Source: an uncultured Pseudomonas sp.
GTDB lineage: Bacteria > Pseudomonadota > Gammaproteobacteria > Pseudomonadales > Pseudomonadaceae
Length of the DNA: 64,000 nt
Assembly: GCF_913777995.1 (NCBI RefSeq)
Contig: NZ_CAJYVE010000026.1
Location: forward strand, 17,091-81,090
Direction: 5' to 3'
Shown here: in pieces, positions 9,667-22,074 of the stretch
How positions within the stretch are numbered: the stretch's first letter is position 1
Layout of the letters: each line of letters starts with the position of its first letter
Translations under genes and position numbers: made by a program
Notes under the pieces: generated by a model
The model's input: the letters and a program-made list of their open reading frames with translations, nothing else
Told to the model about the DNA's origin: nothing
Databases searched by the model: none

Positions 9667-11481
9667 ATGCCACTGCGTACAGAACCTGACTGGCGCCACG
9701 GCGCCGTTCTACTGGACCCGCAACACACGCGTTTCGCCCTCTGGGCACCGGATGCGCAGGAAGTTTCTCTGGTTCTGGACGACGGTCAGCGGCTGGCGAT
9801 GCCGGCCCTGGCTGATGGCTGGTTCGTCCTGGAAGCCGCCTGCAGTGCCGGCACGGGTTATCGCTTCGCCATCGACCAGCGCCTCGAAGTGCCTGACCCT
9901 GCCTCCAGGGCGCAGAACGGCGACGTGCATACGTCCAGCCGGGTCGTCGACCCTGCCGCTTACGCCTGGCAGCACAGCACCTGGCAAGGCAGGCCCTGGC
10001 ACGAGGCAATCATCTACGAACTGCACGTCGGCGCCCTGGGCGGCTACGCCGGCGTCGAGCGGCAACTGCCGCGCCTGGCGGCCCTGGGCATCACGGCCAT
10101 CGAGCTGATGCCGCTGGCGCAGTTCCCCGGCGACCGCAACTGGGGCTACGACGGCGTGCTGCCCTATGCGCCGCAGGCCTCCTACGGCACGCCCGAACAA
10201 CTCAAGCAGCTCATCGATACCGCCCACGGCCTGGGGCTGATGGTCATTCTCGACGTGGTCTATAACCACTTCGGCCCCGACGGCAACTACCTGGGCGAGT
10301 ACGCCAGGGAGTTCTTCCGCGAAGACATCCATACGCCTTGGGGCGCCGCTATCGATTTTCGTCGGCCCGAAGTGCGCCGTTACTTCATCGACAACGCACT
10401 GATGTGGCTCAACGAGTACCGCTTCGACGGCCTGCGCATGGACGCCGTGCACGCCATCAACGACCCGCAGTTTCTCAAGGACTTTGCCCGCCAGGTGCGC
10501 GCGGCCATCGAGCCGGGCCGCCATGTATGGCTGAACCTGGAGAACGAATTCAATCAGGCCGGCCTGCTGGAGGAAGGCTTCGATGCGCAGTGGAACGACG
10601 ATGGCCATAACACCCTGCACGTCCTGTTGACCGGCGAAACCGACGCCTACTACCAGGACTTCGCCCAGCAACCGACACGCAAGCTGGCAAGACTGCTCAG
10701 CGAAGGTTTCGTTTACCAGGGCCAGGCCAATCGCCATGGCGAAGCGCGCGGCGAGCCCAGTGCGCACCTGCCTCCCACGGCCTTCGTGCTGTTCCTGCAG
10801 AACCACGACCAGATCGGCAACCGCGCCCTGGGCGAGCGCCTGCCACGCCTGGCACCGGCGCAGGCGCTGCAGGCGGCCACCGCGCTGCTGTTGCTGGCGC
10901 CGATGATTCCGCTGATGTTCATGGGCGATGAGTGGGCCGCCAGCGAGCCCTTCCTGTTCTTCACCAGCCACCATGGCGAGCTGGCCGATGCGGTGCGCGA
11001 AGGCCGTCGCAACGAATTCGCCGACTTCGCGGCCTTCAACGATCCACAGCGCCGCGAAGCGATTCCCGACCCCAACGACCCACACACCTTCGAGGCCTCA
11101 CGCCCGGCCCTGGCGGCACTCGACCTGGAAACCGACCAGGGCCTGGAGCACCGCCAGTGGCTGGCGCTCTACCAGCAGCTGCTGCAGATCCGCCATGCCG
11201 AGATCATTCCGCGCCTGCCCGGCGCCTTCGCCCTGGGCACCGAAGTGCTCGCCGATGGCGCGGTCAGCGCACGCTGGCGCATGGGCGATGGCCAGGTGCT
11301 GCGCATCGATCTGAACCTTGGCGCACAACCGCTCGCCCTGCCGCGCCCGGCGGCCGAACGCTACCTGTGGCGCAGCCCGGCACATTCGACAGAACCTTCG
11401 CAACACGGTGTCCTCGAACCCTGGACGGCCATTGTCAGCCTGTCGCAGCAAGACTCAGCGGAGATTCAGGATGAGCAATGA
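9667..11481 (+). CDS. treZ: Malto-oligosyltrehalose trehalohydrolase
   Basis: A 604-aa GH13 enzyme that cuts trehalose from the end of maltooligosyl-trehalose made by TreY. An N-terminal CBM48-like domain (RFALWAPDAQEVSLVLDDG) is followed by the barrel: MVILDVVYNHFGPDGNY, FDGLRMDAVHAI (nucleophile Asp), LNLENEFN (acid Glu) and FLQNHDQIGNR. I prefer the ATG at 9667 because GAGGT lies 6 nt before it; the ATG at 9655 has no ribosome site. It overlaps malQ by 11 nt, so translation is coupled. Confidence 0.95.
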   Translation: MPLRTEPDWRHGAVLLDPQHTRFALWAPDAQEVSLVLDDGQRLAMPALADGWFVLEAACSAGTGYRFAIDQRLEVPDPASRAQNGDVHTSSRVVDPAAYAWQHSTWQGRPWHEAIIYELHVGALGGYAGVERQLPRLAALGITAIELMPLAQFPGDRNWGYDGVLPYAPQASYGTPEQLKQLIDTAHGLGLMVILDVVYNHFGPDGNYLGEYAREFFREDIHTPWGAAIDFRRPEVRRYFIDNALMWLNEYRFDGLRMDAVHAINDPQFLKDFARQVRAAIEPGRHVWLNLENEFNQAGLLEEGFDAQWNDDGHNTLHVLLTGETDAYYQDFAQQPTRKLARLLSEGFVYQGQANRHGEARGEPSAHLPPTAFVLFLQNHDQIGNRALGERLPRLAPAQALQAATALLLLAPMIPLMFMGDEWAASEPFLFFTSHHGELADAVREGRRNEFADFAAFNDPQRREAIPDPNDPHTFEASRPALAALDLETDQGLEHRQWLALYQQLLQIRHAEIIPRLPGAFALGTEVLADGAVSARWRMGDGQVLRIDLNLGAQPLALPRPAAERYLWRSPAHSTEPSQHGVLEPWTAIVSLSQQDSAEIQDEQ

Positions 11482-13545
11482 GCAACTGGAGAAACTGGCG
11501 ACCGCAGTGGGTGTGTCGGTGCATTGGGTCGACGCCAACGCCCGCCCGCAGACCGTCAGCCCCGAAGTGTTGTGCAACGTACTCGAAGCCCTCGGCTACC
11601 CGGCCGGCAGCCGCGAAGCCATCGACGCCAGCCTGCAGCGCCTGCAGACCGAACGCCACGGTGGCAGCGCCCCGCCGCTGCTGACCGTCGACGCTGACAG
11701 CCCCCTGAACCTGTCGGCCTGGTTCGCCCCGCATACTCCGTTCACCCTGCACCTGGAAGACGGTGCCTCGATCAACTCGGCGCTGGATGCTGACGCCGTG
11801 TTGCCGGCTCTGGCGCCGGTGGGCTATCAGCAACTGGAGATCGATGGCCAGCAGTTGACCATCGCCGTGGCACCACGCACCTGCTACAGCATGGCCATGG
11901 CCTGCGACGATGACACCCCACGGGCCTGGGGCCTGACCACTCAGGTCTACAGCCTGCGCCGTGAAGGTGACGGCGGGTTCGGTGATACCCAGGCCCTGGA
12001 GAACCTGGTGCGCAGCGCCGGTGAACGCGGCGCCGACGCCCTGGCGATCAGCCCGATGCACGCGATGTTCGCCGACGACCCGCAGCGCTACAGCCCCTAC
12101 TCGCCTTCCAGCCGACTGTTTTTCAATGCGCTGTACGCCTCCCCCGGCACCCTGCTCGGCGAACGCGCCTGGCGCCAGGCCATCGAAGACAGTGGCGTGG
12201 CCGACGAGTTGCAGCGCCTTGAAGCGTTGCCGCTGATCGACTGGCCAGCGGCGGCCGCCGCCAAATGGCGGGCCCTGCGCAAGCTCTACGAGGCGTTCAG
12301 TGCCGGCACGCATCCCTTGCAGGAGGACTTCACCAGCTTCCGCCACGCCGGTGGCGAAGCCCTGGAGAATCACTGCCGTTTCGAAGCCATTCGCGAGTCC
12401 GCCGCCAGCCTGAACATCAGCGCCAACTGGCACGAATGGCCGGAAGATTTCAAGCAGCCGCGCAGCCAGGCGGTATCGCTGTTCGCCGCCGCCCACGCGG
12501 GAGGCATCGGCTTTCACGCCTTCGTGCAATGGCTGATCGCCCGCGGCCTGGAGCGCACCCAGACCGCCGCCCGTGCCGCCGGCATGCGCATCGGCCTGAT
12601 CGCTGACCTGGCCGTGGGTGCCGATGGCGCCGGCAGCCAGGCCTGGAGCCGCCAGGACGAGTTGCTCTCGGCGCTCACCGTAGGCGCGCCACCGGACGTG
12701 CTCAACCGCCAGGGGCAGAGCTGGGGCATCTCGGCGTTTTCGCCCGAAGGTCTCAAGCGCAATGGCTTTCGTGCCTTCATCGAGATGCTGCGGGCCAGCT
12801 TCGCGCATGCCGGCGGGCTGCGTATCGACCACGTGATGGGCCTGCAACGCCTGTGGGTGATCCCGGTCGGCGCGTCGCCCAAGGAAGGCGCCTACCTCAA
12901 TTTTCCGCTGGACGACATGCTGCGCCTGCTGTGCCTGGAGTCCTGGCGGCACAAGGCGATCGTGCTCGGCGAAGACCTCGGCACGGTGCCCGAAGGCTTG
13001 CATGACAAGCTGTCGAGCCGCGCCATTCTCGGCATGCGCGTCTTGCTGTTCGAACAGCAGCATGGCCAGTTCAAGCCGATTCTCGACTGGTCTGCCGATG
13101 CCCTGGCCACCACCAGCACCCACGACCTGCCGACCCTGGCCGGCTGGATCAACGAGCTGGACATCGAGTGGCACAGCCGCCTGGGGCACGTCGACGCCAA
13201 GGCCGAGCGCCACTGGCGTGAAGAGCGCAGCCGCGAATACGACGGCCTGCGCCATGCCCTGAGCCAGAACAACCAAGGCTTTGCGGCTGACACCGAGGAC
13301 AGCGCGCTGATCATCGATGCCAGCATCCGTTACCTGGGGCATACCCGCGCGCCGCTGGTGCTGCTGCCGATCGAAGATGCCCTGGGCGTGCTGGAGCAGG
13401 CCAACCTGCCGGGCACGATAGACAGCCATCCCAACTGGCGGCGCCGACTGCCCGCCGCCAGCCACACCCTGCTGGACCAGGAAGACGCTGCCCGACGCCT
13501 GGAACTGCTTTCCCAGGCGCGTCAGCAAGCTGCGGAGCGTGACCG

Positions 13546-13549
<4 letters not shown>
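11471..13549 (+). CDS. malQ: 4-alpha-glucanotransferase (amylomaltase, GH77)
   Basis: A 692-aa disproportionating enzyme that moves maltodextrin chains between acceptors and releases glucose. GH77 signatures are FSPEGLKRNGFRAFIEML, LRIDHVMGLQRLW (nucleophile Asp), VLGEDLGTVP (acid Glu) and TTSTHDLPTLAGW. The ATG at 11471 is preceded by CAGGAT and overlaps the treZ end; the stop shares ATGA with treY. In this operon it probably recycles the short maltodextrins left by TreY/TreZ and GlgX. Confidence 0.95.
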
Positions 13550-16332
<2,783 letters not shown>

Positions 16333-16349
16333 TACCCGGGAGTGTCGAG

Positions 16350-16706
16350 ATGAGTGCCGACGAAAAGAGAATCCGCGAATTTGCGTATCAGATATGGGAA
16401 TCGGAGGGTCGGCCCCACGGCCAGGATGCGCGTCATTGGGAAATGGCCCGCAAGCTGGCCGAGGCCGAAGCGCTGGCCCCTGACAAGACCGCAGCACGCA
16501 GCGCCAGCAAGCCGAAATTGCCCAAGGTCGATGGCCCCGCCGACACCAAGCCGGCGGCCAAGCCCAAGACCGCCAGCGCTGCCAAGCCAGCCGCCAAGGC
16601 CGCCGCGAAACCTGCCGCCAAGCCAAAGCCGGCACCCGCCGCCGCCAACGGCGAAACAGCCAAGCCTGCCGCGGTGAAAAAACCGCGCAAGCCCGCCGCC
16701 TCTTGA
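16350..16706 (+). CDS. DUF2934 protein with Lys/Ala/Pro-rich tail
   Basis: A 118-aa protein. Residues 1-45 form the DUF2934 module (RIREFAYQIWESEGRPHGQD, then HWEMARKLAEAEAL). Residues 50-118 are a low-complexity tail of KPAAK-type repeats, resembling histone H1-like or AlgP-like bacterial tails, with a very high isoelectric point. GGGAG precedes the ATG at 16350. DUF2934 genes are repeatedly found inside glucan/trehalose operons of Pseudomonas, so a link to glucan or stress physiology is likely; no activity is known to me. The tail could bind nucleic acid or an acidic polymer. Confidence 0.8.
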   Translation: MSADEKRIREFAYQIWESEGRPHGQDARHWEMARKLAEAEALAPDKTAARSASKPKLPKVDGPADTKPAAKPKTASAAKPAAKAAAKPAAKPKPAPAAANGETAKPAAVKKPRKPAAS

Positions 16707-16854
16707 CCCCGGCGGTGCCGCAGCGTCAGGCCCTGCGAGGGGCATCGACCCTGCGGCACCCTTCAAAACATTGTCCAGTTCAGCCGTGCCGCGCCCGTTG
16801 GGCGGTGGCAATGGTTTCGGCCGCCCGGAATTCATCTGTTTTCAGGAAATCACC

Positions 16855-19026
16855 ATGAGCACCTCGTCCCAGAAAAATGCCCCCGACACTGCTGAGTACA
16901 AACCCTTGGGCCCGCGTATTCGTGAAGGACTGCCCTTCCCCCTGGGCGCCAACTGGGACGGCCTGGGCGTCAACTTCGCGCTGTTTTCCGCCAACGCCAC
17001 CAAGGTCGAGCTATGCCTGTTCGATGCCACCGGCGAGATCGAGTTGGAGCGCATCGAGCTGCCCGAATACACCGACGAGATCTATCACGGATACCTGCCC
17101 GACGCGCATCCGGGGCTGGTCTACGGCTATCGCGTACACGGCCCCTACGATCCGCGCAACGGCCACCGTTTCAACCCCAACAAGCTGTTGATCGACCCCT
17201 ATGCCAAGCAACTGGTCGGTCAGCTGAAATGGTCCGAGTCGCTGTTCGGCTACACCATCGGCCACCCGGATGGCGACCTGAGCTTCGACGAACGCGACAG
17301 CGCGCCCTTCGTGCCCAAGAGCAAGGTCATCGACCCGGCGTACACCTGGGGCCGTGACCAGCGGGTCGGCACCCCCTGGGACAAGACCATCCTCTATGAA
17401 ACCCACGTACGCGGTTACACCAAGCTGCACCCAGCGGTGCCGGAAGAACTCAAGGGCACCTTCCTCGGCCTGAAGGTGCCGGAGGTCATCGACCACATTC
17501 GCAAGCTGGGCGTCACGTCGGTGGAGTTCCTGCCGATCCATGCCTTCGTCAACGACCAGCACCTGTTGCAGAAGGGCATGACCAACTACTGGGGCTACAA
17601 CAGCATCGCCTTCTTCGCTCCGGACCCGCGCTACCTGGCCCACGGCAAGATCGCCGAGTTCAAGGAAATGGTCGCGCACTTCCACAAGGCCGGACTGGAG
17701 GTGATTCTCGACGTGGTCTACAACCACACCGCCGAAGGCAACGAACTGGGCCCGACCCTGTCGATGCGCGGTATCGACAACGCCTCCTACTACCGCCTGA
17801 TGCCCGACGACAAGCGCTACTACATCAACGATTCGGGCACCGGCAACACCCTGGACCTCAGCCACCCCTGCGTGCTGCAAATGGTCACCGATTCGCTGCG
17901 CTACTGGGCCTCGGAAATGCACGTCGACGGTTTCCGCTTCGACCTGGCGACCATTCTGGGCCGCTACCACGACGGTTTCGACGAGCGCCACAGCTTCCTG
18001 GTCGCCTGCCGTCAGGACCCGGTGCTGCGCCAGGTGAAGCTGATCGCCGAACCCTGGGACTGTGGCCCCGGCGGCTATCAGGTCGGCGGCTTCCCGCCGG
18101 GCTGGATGGAATGGAACGACAAGTTCCGCGACACCGTGCGCGCCTTCTGGAAGGGCGACGAGGGTCAGCTGGCCGATTTCGCCGCACGCCTGACCGCCTC
18201 GGGACACATGTTCAACCAGCGCGGGCGCCGACCACAGGCCTCGGTGAACTTCATCACCGCCCACGACGGCTTCACCCTGCATGACCTGGTCTCGTACAAC
18301 GACAAGCACAACGAAGCCAACGACGAGAACAATCAGGACGGCAGCAACAACAACCTGTCGTGGAACCACGGCGTCGAAGGCCCCACCGATGACGCCGAGA
18401 TCAACACCCTGCGCCTGCGCCAGATGCGCAACTTCTTCGCCACCCTGCTACTGGCCCAGGGCACGCCAATGATGGTCGCCGGCGACGAGTTCGCCCGCAC
18501 CCAGCACGGCAACAACAACGCCTACTGCCAGGACAGCGAGATCGGCTGGGTGAACTGGAACCTCGACAGCGACGGCGAGGCCCTGCTGAAGTTCGTCAAA
18601 CGCGTGATCAAGCTGCGCCAGAGCTACCCTATCCTGCGCCGCAGCCGCTTCCTGGTCGGCGACTACAACGAGGAGATCGGCGTCAAGGACGTGACCTGGC
18701 TGGCCCCGGACGGCAATGAGATGAGCGTCGAGCAATGGCATGACCGCAACGGCCGTTGCCTGGGCATGCTGATGGACGGCCGTGCCCAGGAAACCGGTAT
18801 TCGTCGTCCCGGCTCGGACGCCACCCTGCTGCTGGTGGTCAACGCCCACCACGAAGGCGTGGACTTCACCCTGCCGGAAGTGCCGGAGGGCACGCACTAC
18901 ACCTGCCTGATCGACACCAACCTAGAGGACACCCCGCGTAAGCAGCGTCTGGATTTCGGCACGCGCTACACCGTCACGCCGCGGTCCCTGTTGCTGTTCG
19001 GCGTGCAGCACGAGGATCAGGAGTGA
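16855..19026 (+). CDS. glgX: Glycogen debranching enzyme (isoamylase type)
   Basis: A 723-aa GH13 enzyme that hydrolyses alpha-1,6 branches. A CBM48 domain (NWDGLGVNFALFSANATKVEL) is followed by VILDVVYNHTAEGN, VDGFRFDLATILGR (nucleophile), LIAEPWDCGPGGYQVGGFP (acid) and ITAHDGFTLHDLVSYNDKHN. The ATG at 16855 follows CAGGAAATCACC. The 148 nt between DUF2934 and glgX is the largest gap in the operon and could hold an internal promoter. Debranched chains feed TreY and MalQ. Confidence 0.95.
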   Translation: MSTSSQKNAPDTAEYKPLGPRIREGLPFPLGANWDGLGVNFALFSANATKVELCLFDATGEIELERIELPEYTDEIYHGYLPDAHPGLVYGYRVHGPYDPRNGHRFNPNKLLIDPYAKQLVGQLKWSESLFGYTIGHPDGDLSFDERDSAPFVPKSKVIDPAYTWGRDQRVGTPWDKTILYETHVRGYTKLHPAVPEELKGTFLGLKVPEVIDHIRKLGVTSVEFLPIHAFVNDQHLLQKGMTNYWGYNSIAFFAPDPRYLAHGKIAEFKEMVAHFHKAGLEVILDVVYNHTAEGNELGPTLSMRGIDNASYYRLMPDDKRYYINDSGTGNTLDLSHPCVLQMVTDSLRYWASEMHVDGFRFDLATILGRYHDGFDERHSFLVACRQDPVLRQVKLIAEPWDCGPGGYQVGGFPPGWMEWNDKFRDTVRAFWKGDEGQLADFAARLTASGHMFNQRGRRPQASVNFITAHDGFTLHDLVSYNDKHNEANDENNQDGSNNNLSWNHGVEGPTDDAEINTLRLRQMRNFFATLLLAQGTPMMVAGDEFARTQHGNNNAYCQDSEIGWVNWNLDSDGEALLKFVKRVIKLRQSYPILRRSRFLVGDYNEEIGVKDVTWLAPDGNEMSVEQWHDRNGRCLGMLMDGRAQETGIRRPGSDATLLLVVNAHHEGVDFTLPEVPEGTHYTCLIDTNLEDTPRKQRLDFGTRYTVTPRSLLLFGVQHEDQE

Positions 19027-19031
19027 CCGCC

Positions 19032-20033
19032 ATGCTCGAATCCTTCTTCAGCGAGCGTGATTTCACCCAGGCCGGCTGCGCCGAGCTGGGCGAGAGCCTG
19101 CGGGAGATGGTGCGCATGGGCCTGGCCGAGCTGCCGTTGCCAGCCGGCGGGCAGACCCTGGCGCGCTGGCAGGCGCTGGCCTGTGTCGCGGGCCAGGACC
19201 TGCGGCTGTGCAAGCTGTACGAAGGGCACACCGATGCGCTGGCGATCATGCACGAACTCGCCGCACCCGGCGTGCCCCAGGGTTCCACCTGGGGCATGTG
19301 GGCCGCCGAACCGCCGCAGGCCCGCCTGCGGGTCAGCGGCACGCCGCAGGCTGTGCAGCTCGATGGCCTGAAAGCCTGGTGCAGCGGCGCGGCGGTGCTC
19401 AGCCATGCGCTGGTCACCGCCTGGGACGAGCAGGAGCGCCAGCAACTGGTGGCGGTACCGCTCGCCCAGGCCGGTGTAGAGGTGACGGAAAACGGCTGGT
19501 GCGCGGTGGGCATGGATGCCACTGCCAGTGTCGAGGTGCGCTTCGAACGTGCCATGGGCTGGGCGGTCGGCGAGCCGGGGGATTACCTGAATCGCCCGGG
19601 CTTCTGGCATGGCGCGGTAGGTATCGCCGCCTGCTGGTATGGCGCGGCGCGGGCATTGGCCCTGCACCTGCCAGAACAACTCGGTGGCCGCGAAGAACCG
19701 CATGCGCTGGCCCACCTGGGGGCCGTGGATGCCGCGCTTTACAGTGCCGCCCGGGTTCTGCAGGGTGCGGCCCGCCAGCTCGACAACCGCCCCGATGATG
19801 ATTGCGAACAACTGGCGCGGCGCTGCCGGGCCAGCGTCGAAGCCTGCGTCGAGGAGGTCATCGCGCATGTTGGCCGTGCCCTCGGCGCCGGCCCCTATTG
19901 CAAGAATGCCCGCTTTGCCCGCCTGGCCGCCGACCTGCCGGTGTTCCTGCGCCAGAGCCACGCCGAGCGGGACCTGGCGGTGCTGGGCAAACTGACCATC
20001 GTCCAGGACGCGACACGGAACTGGCGCCTATGA
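19032..20033 (+). CDS. Acyl-CoA dehydrogenase-like flavoprotein (short)
   Basis: A 333-aa protein related to the acyl-CoA dehydrogenase fold, shorter than the usual 380-400 aa. Recognisable parts are the middle-domain stretch QGSTWGMWAAEPPQARLRVSG and the C-terminal helical bundle ending QSHAERDLAVLGKL. I do not see the usual C-terminal YEGT-type segment, so it may be an oxidase or monooxygenase relative or a binding protein. The ATG at 19032 has CAGGAG 8 nt upstream; the GTG at 19023 is the alternative. It follows glgX with 5 nt between stop and start and overlaps the PIG-L gene by ATGA. Confidence 0.75.
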   Translation: MLESFFSERDFTQAGCAELGESLREMVRMGLAELPLPAGGQTLARWQALACVAGQDLRLCKLYEGHTDALAIMHELAAPGVPQGSTWGMWAAEPPQARLRVSGTPQAVQLDGLKAWCSGAAVLSHALVTAWDEQERQQLVAVPLAQAGVEVTENGWCAVGMDATASVEVRFERAMGWAVGEPGDYLNRPGFWHGAVGIAACWYGAARALALHLPEQLGGREEPHALAHLGAVDAALYSAARVLQGAARQLDNRPDDDCEQLARRCRASVEACVEEVIAHVGRALGAGPYCKNARFARLAADLPVFLRQSHAERDLAVLGKLTIVQDATRNWRL

Positions 20034-20800
20034 ACGAAGGTTTCGTCGTTGGCACTGAACCTGACGCACGTGGCACGCCCCTGGCGGCCTGGCAAGGCTC
20101 GGCAAAGCTGGCCGCCCTGCCGGCCACCAGCGCCGACCTGCTGGTACCGCCCGGCTGCCGGGCGGTAATCGTCGCACCGCATCCGGATGACGAAGTGCTG
20201 GGTTGCGGTGGGCTGATGAGCCAGTTGCAGCAGTTGCAGCGCTCGATAATGCTGATCTCGGTGACCGACGGCACCGCCAGCCACCCCGGCTCGCCATTGT
20301 GGCCGGCGCAACGCCTGGCCCGCGAGCGCCCCTTGGAAAGCGCCGAGGCCCTGCGCCTGCTGGGCCTGCCCGATGACCTGCACTGGCGGCGCGCCGGTTT
20401 GCCGGATGGCGCCGTGGCCGCTCACCTGGCTGAGCTGGAGACGCTGCTGCTGGAGCACTTGCAGGTCAACGACGTGGTCTTCACCACCTGGAGCGGCGAT
20501 GGCCACCCAGATCACGAGGCGACCGGCCGCGCCTGCGCAAGCGCCTGCCTGAACAGTGGCGCGCGTCTGGTGGAGTTCCCGCTGTGGGCCTGGCACTGGG
20601 CGACTGCGGAAGACGAGCGCCTGCCCTGGGACCGTGCGCGCAAGGTGCTGCTCGACCCCGCCTTGCTGGAAAGCAAGCGCCAGGCGGTACGCGCCTTCGC
20701 CAGCCAGCTGACGGGCGATCCCACTATAGGCCTGGAGCCGGTGCTGCCCGACTGGGCACTGGCGCGCCTGCTGCAACCGTTTGAAGTGGTGCTGCTATGA
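20030..20800 (+). CDS. PIG-L family N-deacetylase
   Basis: A 256-aa zinc-dependent LmbE/PIG-L deacetylase. The metal motif AVIVAPHPDDEVLGCGG (PHPDDE) begins near residue 45 and the third ligand is in GDGHPDHEATGRA near residue 165. Family members remove acetyl groups from GlcNAc-type sugars (GlcNAc-PI, mycothiol and bacillithiol precursors, antibiotic sugars). It overlaps the genes on both sides by 4 nt. With the NodS-like methyltransferase and the glycosyltransferase next to it, an acetamido sugar is the probable substrate; this is inference. Confidence 0.88.
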   Translation: MNEGFVVGTEPDARGTPLAAWQGSAKLAALPATSADLLVPPGCRAVIVAPHPDDEVLGCGGLMSQLQQLQRSIMLISVTDGTASHPGSPLWPAQRLARERPLESAEALRLLGLPDDLHWRRAGLPDGAVAAHLAELETLLLEHLQVNDVVFTTWSGDGHPDHEATGRACASACLNSGARLVEFPLWAWHWATAEDERLPWDRARKVLLDPALLESKRQAVRAFASQLTGDPTIGLEPVLPDWALARLLQPFEVVLL

Positions 20801-21423
20801 GCGTGGCCGATGAGTATTTCGCAGCGTTGTTTCGCGACAACGACGACCCCTGGGCGTTTCGCCAGCGCTGGTATGAGCGTCGCAAGCGTGCCCTGACCCT
20901 GGCCTGCCTGCCACGCCCGCACTATCGCTCGGTGTTCGAACCGGGCTGTGCCAACGGCGAACTGAGCGCCGAGCTGGCCAGCCGTTGCGACCGCCTGCTG
21001 GGCTGCGACACCTCGCCGCGGGCGGTGGAACTCGCCCGCCAACGCCTGGCCGCCTTCCCCCACGCCAGCGTGATGCAGGGCCGACTGCCGCAGGACTGGC
21101 CCGCAGGGCCGTTCGACCTGATCGTGCTCAGCGAGCTGTGCTACTACCTTGACGAGCACGACCTGCATGCTCTGCTCCGGCATGCCATGGCCTCGCTTAG
21201 CGACGACGGACAACTGCTGGCTTGCCACTGGCGACCGCACATCGACGGTTGCCCGCTGGAGGCCGAACAGGTTCACCGCATCCTTGGCGAGTACCTGCCC
21301 CTGCAACGGATCTGCACGCACCGCGAGCCGGACTTCCTGCTGGAAGTCTTCGGCCGCGAGGCGGCTTCAATAGCGCAACAGGAGTTCGACCATGATCGGC
21401 GTGCTTATCCCTGTCCACAATGA
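20797..21423 (+). CDS. NodS-like SAM-dependent methyltransferase
   Basis: A 208-aa class I methyltransferase. Motif I is VFEPGCANGELSAELA near residue 50, followed by LLGCDTSPRAVELAR (acidic ribose ligand) and FDLIVLSELCYYLDEHDL (motif IV region). The N-terminal block WAFRQRWYERRKRALTLACL is characteristic of the NodS group, which N-methylates deacetylated chitooligosaccharides in rhizobia. It follows the PIG-L deacetylase with an ATGA overlap and overlaps the glycosyltransferase by 32 nt. No lipo-chitooligosaccharide genes are present, so the true acceptor is unknown. Confidence 0.82.
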   Translation: MSVADEYFAALFRDNDDPWAFRQRWYERRKRALTLACLPRPHYRSVFEPGCANGELSAELASRCDRLLGCDTSPRAVELARQRLAAFPHASVMQGRLPQDWPAGPFDLIVLSELCYYLDEHDLHALLRHAMASLSDDGQLLACHWRPHIDGCPLEAEQVHRILGEYLPLQRICTHREPDFLLEVFGREAASIAQQEFDHDRRAYPCPQ

Positions 21424-22045
21424 AGAACGGCACCTGAACCTGTGCCTGGCCAGTGTGCAACTGGCGGCGGTGCACCCCGGCCTGCTGGGCGAGACCGTGC
21501 GGATTCTCGTGGTATTGGACAGCTGCACCGACGGTTCGGCGATGATCGCCCGGCGCCGTGATGTCATGACCCTGGAGATCAACGCCCGCAATGTCGGCCA
21601 GGCCCGTAGCGTCGGCGCCCTGGCGTTGCTCGACCAGGGCGCACGCTGGCTCGCCTGCACTGACGGCGACAGCCGGGTGGCCGATGACTGGTTGTATGAG
21701 CAACTGGCGCTGCAAGCCGATGCGGTGTGCGGGACGGTGACCCCTGATGACTGGCATGAGGATTATCCTGCCGATGCCCGGGCCGAATACCATCGCCGCT
21801 ACCAGCAGCGCGACGGGCATCGGCACATCCACGGCGCCAACCTGGGCTTCAGTGCCCAGGCCTATCGGGGCGCAGGCGGCTTCCCGGCGCTGCCCTGTCA
21901 TGAAGACGTGCATCTGGTACGGCAGCTGGAGCTGACTGGCGCCCGCATTGCCTGGAGCTGCCGCCCCAAGGTGATCACCAGTGCCCGCCTCGACCCTCGC
22001 GCGCAAGGCGGTTTCGGCGACTACCTGCGCTCGCTGCCGGCCTGA
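21392..22045 (+). CDS. Family 2 glycosyltransferase
   Basis: A 217-aa GT-A enzyme without membrane helices. It starts IGVLIPVHNEERHLNLCLAS, has LVVLDSCTDGS and the metal-binding DGDSRV (DxD) near residue 91, then HIHGANLGFSAQAYRGAGGFP and PCHEDVHLVRQLE. The start lies 32 nt inside the methyltransferase gene with CAGGAG 7 nt upstream. It is the last gene of the long glg/tre transcript and ends before a REP cluster. Donor and acceptor sugars are unknown. Confidence 0.87.
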   Translation: MIGVLIPVHNEERHLNLCLASVQLAAVHPGLLGETVRILVVLDSCTDGSAMIARRRDVMTLEINARNVGQARSVGALALLDQGARWLACTDGDSRVADDWLYEQLALQADAVCGTVTPDDWHEDYPADARAEYHRRYQQRDGHRHIHGANLGFSAQAYRGAGGFPALPCHEDVHLVRQLELTGARIAWSCRPKVITSARLDPRAQGGFGDYLRSLPA

Positions 22046-22074
22046 ACGGCCACTGATAAAGCGACGAAAGGCCT

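Noticed and set aside
20030-22045. True Nod-factor genes acquired from rhizobia
   Set aside because: No NodA acyltransferase or NodC chitin synthase is present, the glycosyltransferase is a small soluble GT2, and base composition matches the neighbours. Only the chemistry is similar.
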